A stretch of 36,727 bases of DNA from Loktanella sp. (GTDB taxonomy: Bacteria > Pseudomonadota > Alphaproteobacteria > Rhodobacterales > Rhodobacteraceae): positions 1 through 36,727 of the forward strand of contig JAFPBO010000020.1 of assembly GCA_017390475.1 (NCBI GenBank). The letters run 5' to 3'. Positions 25,643-35,400 of this stretch are shown here, one piece after another. Every line of letters starts with the position of its first letter. The first letter of the stretch is position 1. Both the position numbers and the translations under genes were made by a program. Under the pieces are notes generated by a model that had not been told where the DNA came from, did no database searches, and saw only the letters and a program-made list of their open reading frames with translations.

Positions 25643-28600
25643 TTACTCCAGCGATGCGGGGCAGGAAAAATCGCTAAGTTCCGGCATCAGGAACGGCACG
25701 GTCGTGCTGTCGAATTCAAAGCGATAGGTGATCGTCCGGCCGCCGATGTCAAAAGATGTCTCTGCACTGTTGCCGGTCACCCTTGTGCGCCCACGCTTGA
25801 GAAATGCCACGATGTCCCATCGTCCATCGGACAATGTCAGCAGCGATGCGCGCCCGTCATCTTCGGGGAACAACTGCACAGACATGCCCGATGCGGGCCC
25901 CGGCCAGCTCAACGCTGCGGGCGAGCTGTCGGGCATCGTGCGCACGACGGTGCCATGCACCGATAATAGTGACTGCTGCACCGATGGTGATGAACTGACA
26001 TGCGTGACAGACATATCCACCCGTGGCTCGGAAGAGCCCGACGCGAAAAACGCAAGACGAATCGCCTGTGCATTGTTGAACTGACGCAAAGTCGCAGGCG
26101 ACAGCCGCGATCCGATGGCGCTGTCGGACAAAGGTTGCAGACCTTCCGGCCCACGCTGAACATGCGGTTGCAGATAGGTCGTAAAAAAGCTGTCCATCCG
26201 CCCGCCGGGGCCGAAAAACTGCCCGAATACAGAAGGCGAGATTTGCCGCCCGGTGCCGAACGGGAACATCGGCTGGATGAATTCGCGACAGAATTGTGTG
26301 ACGTCATCATTCAGCGCGCGGCTAAGCTGGGTCATGGTCGCATCCTGCGCGACCGACCGGAATTCGCGTTCCACCTGATTGAGAAAACCGGCAATTTCGG
26401 CTGGAAAAGCCGTATTGTTCATCGTCAGCGTCGACAAATACTGGCTTAGCAGGGTTTCGTCGGCAGGGCTCGGTGCGCGTGCGGCGTTGCGGCGGTTGTC
26501 GCGCACATCGCGCAGATTGGCCAGCACCAGATCAATTGGCCGTTCGCCCGCCGTGCCGCCCAAAAGATCATGCCAGATGGCAAAGTCGTTGGTGATGCGT
26601 TCAACCTGTGCGCGCTGATCGTCCTCTGGCGCGGCACCGCCGGGGCGGGCCTGATTTTTTGTCTGGTCTGAAAGGCTGTCAAGCACGACCCGCTGGAACA
26701 CGCCGGACCGGCTGTATACCCGTTGCATCGCGGCGTCCCCCATCCGGTCGCCAAGGCCCGCCGGATTGGCAATATCTTCGGGCGACAACTCTGCGATTTC
26801 GTCGTAAAGCCGCGTCAACCGGGTTTCACGGTCAACCAGTTCGACAAGGGTTAAAAGCGGTGACGCCACCGCTGATCCGGCAGATGCCATCGCCTGAAAT
26901 TCGGGAGGATCGCTCGACATCGGCGCAAGGGTAAGCTGGCTGAGCATCGTCCGCCATGCCTCTGCAAATTCGATCCGATAAACGCGGTGCAGTTCGCGTT
27001 CCAGCCCTTGCAACTGGCTTTCATAATTGACCCGCTCGGCGGCCGGCCCCAGAACCCATCTGTCTTCTTCAAGCCGGTCGCGCGCAGAGGTGAGTTCCTC
27101 CAGAAAGAAGCCCCAATAGCCTTCAAAGGTGTAAAGCGCGGGCACCTGCAAACTGTCGAGCGGCTGACCATTCGTCGTCGCGAGTATCTGGGTCGCAGCA
27201 CCACCCAATTCGCTGGCTAGATTGAAATCACGCGGCCCGGCAAGCCCGGCACGATCTCTGATCGACGCATAGGCCTGTTCGGCAAGTGGCAGATTGACGA
27301 TGGATTCGCGCGCCTGTCGTACGATTTCAGCGTCGATTTCGACCAATGGCTGGCGGTCGCCATCCAGTTCCAGCATGGCGGTGACATGGTTCATCAGCCC
27401 TTCGCGCACCTCGAACTGGCCTGCGCCACTAAACATGTCGCGATAGACCGCATCGAAATAGGACAGGACGGCGGCGTCATCATTGGCGACCATTCCGCTT
27501 TCGCCTTGGCCGCCCAACACCAGATAGACTTTCAGCGCCCGGTAAACCGCGCCCGTGTCGCCAGTCAGAATGGCACGGGGCAGTTCGTTTTCCAGATACA
27601 AGATCATACGCGGGCGCAGCATGCGTTCCAGCCCATCCGAATAAGCGCGGTTTGCGGCACTTGCCATTTCCTGATGCCGTGACAGGCCGAAACCTTCCCA
27701 AAGGGTGGCCTCGCGTGGATCACCATAACCGGCGGCAATCTGGCGCAGATCCTGCAAAGCGTGCAGCACGAGCGACGGATCAGGGTCCGTGATGATCCCC
27801 TGCGCCAGTTCGTTGCGGGCGCTGTCGGCAAAGGCCATCGCCCCCGATTGCGAGTCGCGCACCAGCGTTGCATTTTGCCAGAAACTATTCACCAAGGCAG
27901 CCATCAGCGTCAGTGTGGCGACCGTGAGAAGGCCAAGTGCGGTGGAACGCAGCACCGTCATGCGGCGCACGGCGCGACGGTCATAGCCGACCCAGTCGCG
28001 TTCTTCAAAGATCACTTTCTTCAGCAGGTCATGCAGAAAAAATGACTTGCCTTTGCCTGACATGAAAGCGGGCTGAAAGGCTTCTGTCCCGCTTTCGCGC
28101 GCCATCGACCCCAGAACCTGATCAAACGGGGTGCCTTCCTGTGTGCCGGATGTAAAATAGAACCCCCGCAGGATCGCATTCGTTTTATACCGCGTTGGTT
28201 CGAAAACACGGCGCAGGAATTCGCTGACGCCATCGCGCAGTATCGCCATCTGGCCGGGCAGTCCGAAAATCGCGATCCGGCTGATACCGTCGGGTTCTTC
28301 GTTCATCCGGTCGATAACCTCGTCGGACAGACGCGACAGCAATGTATCGAATTCCGAAGGAACGGTTTTCCAGGTCTCTTCGGCACGGTCGCGGGTCTGA
28401 TAGGTCACGCCCCAGACCGATTTGCGCCTTGACTGGCTGAAGCTGGAAAAATATTCCCGGAACCCGGCGATCAGATCCGCCTTTGTAAACAACACATAGA
28501 CCGGAAGATCGATCCGCAGAACCTCGTGTAATTCAGCCAACCGGGCGCGTACCGTCTCGGCGTTGCGGGTTAGCGCGTCGGTATCGGCAGTCATCATGTC

Positions 28601-29272
28601 TTCGACCGAAAAGGCCAGAATGACACCGTTGACGGGCTGATCGGGGCGGCCACGCTTCAACAGGTTCAGAAACGCCGACCAGCTGGCCTTGTCGGTTTCG
28701 GTGTCGCTGTCTTGCGCCGTGTATCGCCCGGCAGTATCGATCAGCACCGCATTTTCGGCAAACCACCAGTCGCAATTGCGGGTGCCGCCGAACCCCTGAG
28801 CGCTGTCCTGCATCTGATCAAGGCCGGGGAATTCGATGCCGGAATTCCGCAAGGCGGTTGTCTTGCCCGCACCCGGCGGGCCGATGATGATGTACCACGG
28901 CAGATCATACAGGTAGGTTTTGCCGCCACTGCGTTTCAGTTTGGCAAGTGCTTCCTGCATGCGTTCGGCCAGGACCTTGCCATCGCCGGGCTGGACCGCA
29001 ACCAGGCTTTCTTCCAAGGCGGCGGCGGCGCGGCGGCGTTTGCGCCAGCGCAGCCCGTAAAACAGCAGCAAAAACGCGGCCAGAACGCCGATGACCGTCA
29101 GGCGCAACCAGATTGTCGCCATGACGGCGACACCGGTCATCGGGAAACCAAACCAGACAGCGACCGGAATGGCCAGCAAGGCTAAGACGATGAGAAAGCC
29201 GCGCAGCCAGCCGAATTTGAACAGGCGGCGCAGGCGGTGCAAGGGTAAATCTCTGGTCAGGGTCCGCAGCAT
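25643..29272 (-). CDS. tssM: T6SS membrane-complex protein TssM (IcmF family)
   Basis: A 1209-aa inner-membrane protein with normal TssM length. Two N-terminal membrane helices (about 23-42 and 52-72) precede a cytoplasmic NTPase-like domain with Walker A GPPGAGKTT (131-139) and the DTAGRY element (179-184), so the nucleotide site seems intact. A third helix (about 443-464) leads to the large periplasmic part with the IcmF-related and DUF1215-type regions (LLHDLLKKVIFEERDW-type segment just before TM3). The C-terminus ends in a beta domain (LLTLSDGRWDIVAFLKRG; FLMPELSDFSCP). With TssL it forms the trans-envelope channel. No TssJ lipoprotein that would normally cap it is visible. Start ATG 29272 lies two bases after the tssL stop. 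Confidence 0.95.
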   Translation of the reverse strand: MLRTLTRDLPLHRLRRLFKFGWLRGFLIVLALLAIPVAVWFGFPMTGVAVMATIWLRLTVIGVLAAFLLLFYGLRWRKRRRAAAALEESLVAVQPGDGKVLAERMQEALAKLKRSGGKTYLYDLPWYIIIGPPGAGKTTALRNSGIEFPGLDQMQDSAQGFGGTRNCDWWFAENAVLIDTAGRYTAQDSDTETDKASWSAFLNLLKRGRPDQPVNGVILAFSVEDMMTADTDALTRNAETVRARLAELHEVLRIDLPVYVLFTKADLIAGFREYFSSFSQSRRKSVWGVTYQTRDRAEETWKTVPSEFDTLLSRLSDEVIDRMNEEPDGISRIAIFGLPGQMAILRDGVSEFLRRVFEPTRYKTNAILRGFYFTSGTQEGTPFDQVLGSMARESGTEAFQPAFMSGKGKSFFLHDLLKKVIFEERDWVGYDRRAVRRMTVLRSTALGLLTVATLTLMAALVNSFWQNATLVRDSQSGAMAFADSARNELAQGIITDPDPSLVLHALQDLRQIAAGYGDPREATLWEGFGLSRHQEMASAANRAYSDGLERMLRPRMILYLENELPRAILTGDTGAVYRALKVYLVLGGQGESGMVANDDAAVLSYFDAVYRDMFSGAGQFEVREGLMNHVTAMLELDGDRQPLVEIDAEIVRQARESIVNLPLAEQAYASIRDRAGLAGPRDFNLASELGGAATQILATTNGQPLDSLQVPALYTFEGYWGFFLEELTSARDRLEEDRWVLGPAAERVNYESQLQGLERELHRVYRIEFAEAWRTMLSQLTLAPMSSDPPEFQAMASAGSAVASPLLTLVELVDRETRLTRLYDEIAELSPEDIANPAGLGDRMGDAAMQRVYSRSGVFQRVVLDSLSDQTKNQARPGGAAPEDDQRAQVERITNDFAIWHDLLGGTAGERPIDLVLANLRDVRDNRRNAARAPSPADETLLSQYLSTLTMNNTAFPAEIAGFLNQVEREFRSVAQDATMTQLSRALNDDVTQFCREFIQPMFPFGTGRQISPSVFGQFFGPGGRMDSFFTTYLQPHVQRGPEGLQPLSDSAIGSRLSPATLRQFNNAQAIRLAFFASGSSEPRVDMSVTHVSSSPSVQQSLLSVHGTVVRTMPDSSPAALSWPGPASGMSVQLFPEDDGRASLLTLSDGRWDIVAFLKRGRTRVTGNSAETSFDIGGRTITYRFEFDSTTVPFLMPELSDFSCPASLE

Positions 29273-29274
29273 TT

Positions 29275-31044
29275 TCAGTTCTCCCGCTGAACCAGAATCT
29301 CGACCCGCCGGTTGCGGGCTTTTCCGTCTGCAGTCGTATTGTCGGCAATCGGTTCGGTCGCACCCACGCCTTCAACTCTCAACCTGTCGGCATCGGCCAG
29401 CTGGCTTTGCAACAGGTCGGCGACCGTCTGTGCGCGTGCTTCGGACAGTTGTTCGTTGGTCTTGAAAAAACCACGCCCGGAAAGAGGGTCGCTATCGGTG
29501 TGGCCAACCACCCGAATAGGTCCATGTTCTGCATCAAGGGCAGCGCCGATCTCCGCCGCCAGTTCTGAAAAGTCGCTTTCCAGCGTTGCTGACGCGGGGC
29601 CAAATTGCAGATAATTGCTGACCCTGATGAAAACCCAGTCGTTGTTGCGATCAACCTCGACACGCTCTGCCGCAATTTCGGTTGCCAAGGCGGCGCGCAG
29701 CCGTTCCAGTTGCGTCGATTCAGGGGCGACATAGGGTTCTACCACCGGTTCCTGCCGTTCGATTGCGACAGCTGGCAATCCTCTGTGCAAGGCGATGATC
29801 ATGTCACCCGTTTCGGTGCTTTGGCGCGACAGCAACGTGCTGAGCGTCGCGAACAATGATACGATCATCGCCACAGCTACAGCCGTGACAGCCCAAAGTG
29901 GTACGACACCCCGTCTTTTGCGCGCATCCATCGGCACGGCGGCCCACCGCACGGCGATATCGTCATCAGGCCGCTGCTGGACGCGGCGCAGCGTTTCGTA
30001 GATCGCATTGCGGATACGGGCCAGTTCGACCGCGCCATTTGGCAAGGCACGATACTGCCCTTCAAAGCCGAGCGACAGACAGGTCAGGACAAGTTCCAGC
30101 AGGTTGAACCGCTGCGCCGGTGCGCGCATCGCTTCGTCGACTTTCTTGAAGAACCCGACCCCTGACGATCTTTCACCGAAAAATCGCGCGATCATCGAAT
30201 ATTCGAGCCATGTGCCACGGTCAGCACCGGGTAGGTTCTGGACGATATCATCCGCTGTGGCGGCAAGCGCATATTTCGCATCCGTGACATCATGCGCACT
30301 CACACCCGCTGCAAGGGCGTTGCGTTCAAACGCGTCGATTTCCTGCGCGACATGATCGATAAGAGGCGCGGCCTGCATTTCGACAAGGCCGGTGCGCAAC
30401 CGGCCCAGCAACAGCAACAGGCTGGCTGCGGCCGCAACCAAAGGATTGCTTGACCCGCCGGCACCGATACCGGTGCTCTTGATCGCTTGCTCAAAAGCGA
30501 TCCGGGGCTGCACGCTTTGCTGTGGTGCTGCCTCATTGCGGGGGATGTCGGGGAAAAACTCTGCACCGGCGGGCCTGCCGGTTTCGGTTCGGTATGCCGG
30601 GGCTTGACCGGAACCGGGCTGCGGCGCTGGCTGTTGCCAACCGCTTTGCGGCTGTGGCGCAGGTTGAGGGGGGTAGGTTGGCTGCGGTGGATAGGCTGGC
30701 GGCGCGGATTGCGGCGGATAACCCGGTTGCGGGTTCAGCGCCCCGCCAAGCCATGTGTCATCCGCGCCCGGATTGTTCCATGCGCCGCTTTGGGGATGCG
30801 GTGGATTGGCGGGCGGGTACTGCTGCGGCGATGCAGGCGGCGCTGGCGCGACGCCCCAGGGATCGGATTGATCAGGCGGCGGTACCTGCGCGCCCCAGCC
30901 CTGTCCGGGCGGCGGCAGTGGTTGGCCGAAAATCGTCTGCTCACCGGCGTTTGGCGGCGGCGGGTTGCGTGTACCGCCTGACGGGCGCTGTGGCACCGGG
31001 GGCAGCGGCTGACCAAAGACTGTTTTGTCGTCGTCGTCGGACAT
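29275..31044 (-). CDS. tssL: T6SS membrane-complex protein TssL with C-terminal OmpA-like domain
   Basis: A 589-aa protein. Residues 1-180 are cytoplasmic, Pro/Gln-rich and contain two copies of a threonine motif, DDKTVFGQPLPP (T8) and EQTIFGQPLPP (T37). The DotU-type helical domain follows (about 200-380, LVAAAASLLLLLGRLR to the YRALPNGAVELARIR region), then one membrane helix (about 400-423) and a periplasmic OmpA-like domain with GHTDSDPL, LSEARAQTV and GKARNRRVEIL, which should bind peptidoglycan. ATG 31044 is chosen: GGAGAG (31051-31056) is six bases upstream and it overlaps the tssK stop (TGATG). In Agrobacterium a TssL N-terminal Thr is phosphorylated by PpkA and bound by Fha; the repeated motif here is a good candidate for the same event. 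Confidence 0.94.
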   Translation of the reverse strand: MSDDDDKTVFGQPLPPVPQRPSGGTRNPPPPNAGEQTIFGQPLPPPGQGWGAQVPPPDQSDPWGVAPAPPASPQQYPPANPPHPQSGAWNNPGADDTWLGGALNPQPGYPPQSAPPAYPPQPTYPPQPAPQPQSGWQQPAPQPGSGQAPAYRTETGRPAGAEFFPDIPRNEAAPQQSVQPRIAFEQAIKSTGIGAGGSSNPLVAAAASLLLLLGRLRTGLVEMQAAPLIDHVAQEIDAFERNALAAGVSAHDVTDAKYALAATADDIVQNLPGADRGTWLEYSMIARFFGERSSGVGFFKKVDEAMRAPAQRFNLLELVLTCLSLGFEGQYRALPNGAVELARIRNAIYETLRRVQQRPDDDIAVRWAAVPMDARKRRGVVPLWAVTAVAVAMIVSLFATLSTLLSRQSTETGDMIIALHRGLPAVAIERQEPVVEPYVAPESTQLERLRAALATEIAAERVEVDRNNDWVFIRVSNYLQFGPASATLESDFSELAAEIGAALDAEHGPIRVVGHTDSDPLSGRGFFKTNEQLSEARAQTVADLLQSQLADADRLRVEGVGATEPIADNTTADGKARNRRVEILVQREN

Positions 31045-32378
31045 CACGCGCTCTCCGGTATAGCCCAGAGTTCCAGTTTCAGATCTGGCCAATTACCTGC
31101 AAAATGCATCCCGACCGCAGGTGCAGTCGAAAATTCGCGCCACATGTCGGATGATTTGTCGATCAGGAAATAGACGTTGGATGAAATCACCCGGATCTGT
31201 CGTGGCGGGTTCGGCAGATGTACCAGACCAATACCGGGCAGGTTGTTGTTGATGATCTGTTTCATCCGCGTTGATGGGCCGACCTTGCACAGATGCGGAA
31301 ATTGCTGCTGCACTTGCGTCAACGGCAGGCCAGAGCTGACCTCGATCACGAAAGTAGATTGGGCAAACAAGGTCCGGTCGTTGACCAGTGCGGCATAGCT
31401 GTTCGCGCGGACCTCTTTCAGTGGCAGGCGGATCGCACGCCCGACCTCGCGTGCGAGCAACCGCTGGATATCCTGCACGACTTTGGGAAAGGAACCCTTG
31501 GGATCGTCGTGGCGATAGGTGCCGTAATCCTGAACGTGGCGTTCGCCCTGATCGAAAGTCGACAATTCGCCTGCAAGCCCGATCAGTTTTTCATAAAGAC
31601 GTTCGGGATGCACAAGACCCTGACCCCGCAAGTGGCGCAGCACTGGCAATTCACGGTTCAGAACCATCAGCATCAGGTAATCGGTCGCCTGCATACCGCC
31701 GCCCGATGTCGGATCCGACGCGTATCTCGCAAGGCTGTCCAGCTTGGCTTCCATCCAGCCGATGACGCGGCCAAGATAACCTTCGTAGGTGGGATGGACC
31801 GACAGCACAAGGCCGGTGGGCGGCAAGGTATCATCCAGCGTGACGATGCCGTCGCGCAATTCGATAATCCGGCCCAGCCGCAGGTTCTGATACCCCGGAC
31901 GCGGCGTCCGGCGCAGCACCAGTTCCAGACGCGGGTTCGCTGTTTCTACCAAAGCCTCGCTACGACCGGCGCTGCTGTTATCGACAACCGTTTCACCGTT
32001 CAGGATAAAGCGGGTCGCATTGTCCGCTGTACTTGGTGCGATGTCCTGACCATTGACGCTGGAATCGGGAATTGTCAGCCAGATATCCAGCCCTTGGTTT
32101 TCCTCCTCCGGAACGGCAATAGGCAAGGGCAGAGGCGACATACCTGGCGCATCGAATGGCAATCCGTCCGGCATGATCCCTGAAGCGGCCAACAAACCGA
32201 TCTGCCCCTGTTGGGCAAGATCACGGTCAAAACGCAGATCAGTCATCCCATAAGGATAAGGCGTCACCGCCGCCGTGCGCAACCGCAGCAGATACTCAAT
32301 ATGCCGGTCGGCTTGCTGCAGGTGCTGCTGCTGCAAAAACAAGCCTTCTTTCCATGCGACTTTGCTATATCGGGACAT
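31044..32378 (-). CDS. tssK: T6SS baseplate protein TssK
   Basis: A 444-aa TssK, first gene of the tssK-tssL-tssM-tagF-pppA-ppkA operon. The opening MSRYSKVAWKEGLFLQQQHLQQADRHIEYLL contains the family signature W-x-EG-x-F-x-x-QH-x-Q. Later landmarks are LPLKEVRANSYAALV and the PLTQVQQQFPHLCKVG segment, with FLIDKSSDMWREF near the end. TssK links the baseplate to TssL/TssM. I chose ATG 32378 because GAGGA (32391-32395) is 12 bases upstream; an in-frame TTG at 32387 would sit only three bases from it. The stop overlaps the tssL start by one base. Confidence 0.95.
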   Translation of the reverse strand: MSRYSKVAWKEGLFLQQQHLQQADRHIEYLLRLRTAAVTPYPYGMTDLRFDRDLAQQGQIGLLAASGIMPDGLPFDAPGMSPLPLPIAVPEEENQGLDIWLTIPDSSVNGQDIAPSTADNATRFILNGETVVDNSSAGRSEALVETANPRLELVLRRTPRPGYQNLRLGRIIELRDGIVTLDDTLPPTGLVLSVHPTYEGYLGRVIGWMEAKLDSLARYASDPTSGGGMQATDYLMLMVLNRELPVLRHLRGQGLVHPERLYEKLIGLAGELSTFDQGERHVQDYGTYRHDDPKGSFPKVVQDIQRLLAREVGRAIRLPLKEVRANSYAALVNDRTLFAQSTFVIEVSSGLPLTQVQQQFPHLCKVGPSTRMKQIINNNLPGIGLVHLPNPPRQIRVISSNVYFLIDKSSDMWREFSTAPAVGMHFAGNWPDLKLELWAIPESA

Positions 32379-32406
32379 ATCGTTCAAAAATCCTCAACAA
32401 AGTCAG

Positions 32407-32466
32407 GGCGCAGGTGCGCCGTCACTTTGTACCTTTTGCAACCCTAAGGTCAAGGTTCGCAACCCT
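32407..32466 (-). promoter_or_regulatory. Promoter and operator-like region for the tssK operon
   Basis: In the 100-bp gap between the autotransporter stop and tssK, reading on the minus strand, TTGACC (32453-32448) and TACAAA (32431-32426) are 16 bases apart, a fair sigma-70 pair. Two direct copies of AGGGTTGC (minus strand; plus-strand coordinates 32459-32466 and 32438-32445) lie on either side of the -35 hexamer, 21 bp apart, that is on the same face of the helix. A dyad GGCGCA-GG-TGCGCC (32407-32420) lies just downstream of the -10. This arrangement suggests regulated transcription. No function has been shown. Confidence 0.35.
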
Positions 32467-32478
32467 GACACCTTTGTG

Positions 32479-35400
32479 TTAAAACTGTACACGCAATTGC
32501 GCCGTGACACCCACGCTTTCGATGCGATCACCGATCCGGCCGTCAACACGCAGGCTGGTATCCATCTGCTGTTGCGGACGGCCGTCGCCGCGTTCCAGTA
32601 GCCGTGTCAGGTTCACGCCGACACTGACCTCGCCATAGGTGTCCAGATTTCCGACCTCGGACAAGACCGGCACGAAATCAGGATCCGATGGGTTGACGAA
32701 CCGGCTGGATGTTGCCGACCCCGCATCACTATAAATTGTCCCGGTGGCAAAATAGCTCAACGCCGATGAAGTATCCTCAAGGAACTGCGCGCGCGCAAGC
32801 GTCAGGCTGGCGAAATTGACACGGCTCCTGACAGTGTCCACGTCCAGAACGCGTCCATCGGAAAATGTGACCTGATCAACAGACGAATCCGAATAGGCAA
32901 AGCCCGCGGTCGGGATCAGCGAAATCCCACGCTCTGCATCCAGCGTGAAGGCATAACCGACAGAGCCGGATACTGTTGTGCCCGTGCTTTCATAGGTCTG
33001 GTCATCAACACCCAAGGCAAGCCCACCTGGCGCCACCACATTGCGCAAATCAAGGCTGGAACGGTCAAGCCGCAGTTGCAGGTCGCCAAACAGGCGTTCA
33101 CGCGCGGCTGTCATATAGACACCCACGTAATTCTGGGTGAGGTCGGTGATATTGGTGCTCAGCAGGCGCGATCTGTCCACTTGCCCAGTGACCGAGTTGA
33201 AATCGAAAACCGGCTGTTCGGTGGTGGCATAGTTGATCCCCGCAAGGATGCCATAATTGAGATCAAAGCCACCGGCGGCACCGCGGGCGCAGCCCAAATC
33301 AAGCCCAGCCTGCAGGCCATTGTAATCGACCCTGAAATCATTGTCGAATTTACCAAGCGAGGTTGACGCACTTCCGGTGGCATCTGCAAATCCGCTGATC
33401 GCGCGCACCCATGTTCCATCGGAACGGACGCCTGTGCCATCACGTCCACAGACCGCGTCACTCTGCGCTGCAAGACCGGTCACAAAGGCGCTCGACGGCC
33501 GGTTCACAACCGACCCGATCAAAGATTGTGTCAACCCGATACCGCTGGCCAGACCGGCGAGCGCCGGGTTGGCACCACTTTGCAGTTCAAGGGCATTGCC
33601 GGTGTTCACCACTTGGTAAACGACCGCCGAACTGCCGCTCAATCCTTCGGTAGTGAACGAAAGCGGCCCGGCTTCGCCAAAGGTGACCACGGGATAGGGC
33701 CCTGTAAGACCGGCATTGTCACCCACATTGTTAAAGGACAGAACGACATTATTCATCGTCAGGCGATTGTCGATGTTTATGCTGTCAAAGGTCGTGCCAG
33801 TCGCAGATACATCGACGTCAAACCGAACTCTGCCCTGCAGATCCGCATCACCGGCGATGATCAGCCGGTCACCGCTCCGATTGTTCTGCATGTCCAGCAC
33901 GCCATTCGCGCCTTGCTGTAGCGCGCCAAGCGTCAGTGTCGTTGGGCCAGCAGTCGCAAAGCTGATGTTGCCGGTATTGTTGAGCAGGCCAGTCACCCTT
34001 GCGCCGGTCCCCGCTGCAGTGAACGTGCCGACCCCGCCGCCGCTGCGCAGATTGTTCACATTTCCCTGAACGGTTCCGGTCAGGCTGATATCCCCCAGAT
34101 TGGACACATTGCCGTCAACCACCCCTAAAATATCGGCTGTCGCGTTAATGGCATTTTCCAGCGCCATCGCAAGGCTGCCGCCATCCAGAACCTCCAGCAT
34201 ACCGCCTGCCGCATTGGTGAATTGCGACCCCGCTTGACCGTTCAGCGCAGCGCCTGCGTTCAGCACAAATTGCCCTGTGCTGCCGACATTCGCACCCGGT
34301 TCCAGCGCCACTGTTGCGTTGTTGCCGATGACGATAGCACTGCTGCTTTGCTGTGTGATCCCGGTCAGCCCGGTCAGGTTGTTGTCGATGGTCAGGCTGC
34401 CAGCCCCCTCGTTTTGCAGGATACCATTCACGGCCCCTGACACGGTCCCGGTGCCGGAATTGTTCAGATCACCATTGATTGTACCAGAGGACGACAAAGT
34501 GCCGGAGTTGGACAGATTTCCCGCAATGGTGCCAAGGTTCGTCGCTGTCCCCGCGTTGACCAGCGCATTCGCAGTGCCGCCCGCGAGGTTGTTGAATGTG
34601 CCTGCTGCCTGCACCGTGACGTCACCGTCCAGTGTCGCATTATTGGTCAATATGCCGGTGCCACTGACATTGGCATTGCCCAAAAGATCGGCATTGTTCG
34701 TCAATAAGCCGGTCCCGCTGACCGCCACGTCGCCATTTAGACTGTTGTTGTTTGTCAGCGTGCCACCGCCCACCGAAGCACCAGCGATTGTGCCATCGTT
34801 GTCCAATGTGCCGCCGGTCATCGCGGTGTCGCCACCGACGGAGCCGGTATCCGCGACGGTCACCGCACCGCCTGTGATGTCCAGAGTGCCGGTGATGGCG
34901 CCGCTGTTATCCAGCGTACCATCGGTGACAGTCGCGCTGGCCAGCGTGCCGCCGTCGGCATTTGTGCTGGTGCCCGAAGTTTCCAGCGCCGCGGCCTCAC
35001 CACCTGCCAGGTTGTTGAACGTTGCCGCATCCCCGACGCTGACATCGGCGAGCGTGCCGCTGTTGTCGAGCGAGCCGCCGGTCATCGCGGTGTCGCCACC
35101 GACGGAGCCGGTATCCGCGACGGTCACCGCACCGCCTGTGATGTCCAGAGTGCCGGTGATGTCACCGCTGTTGTCCAATTGTCCAGTTGTTGCCACTGAC
35201 CCCGAGATCGTTCCCGGAAATGAAATAATGACCGTTCCATCGTCCGCAATGTTAACCTCAGGTGATGTCAATTCAGCCTCGACTGTCAGAGTGCCGCTGT
35301 CGATGTCGGTCTGTGCGACTTCGACATCACTGTCGACAACTGGCTGGTTGAGGCTGCCGTCGGCATCAATAATTGCGGTTGCAGTATTGTCATCAGGAAA

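Noticed and set aside
34801-35170. CRISPR-like repeats
   Set aside because: Only two long identical copies, in frame within a coding passenger; no regular spacers.
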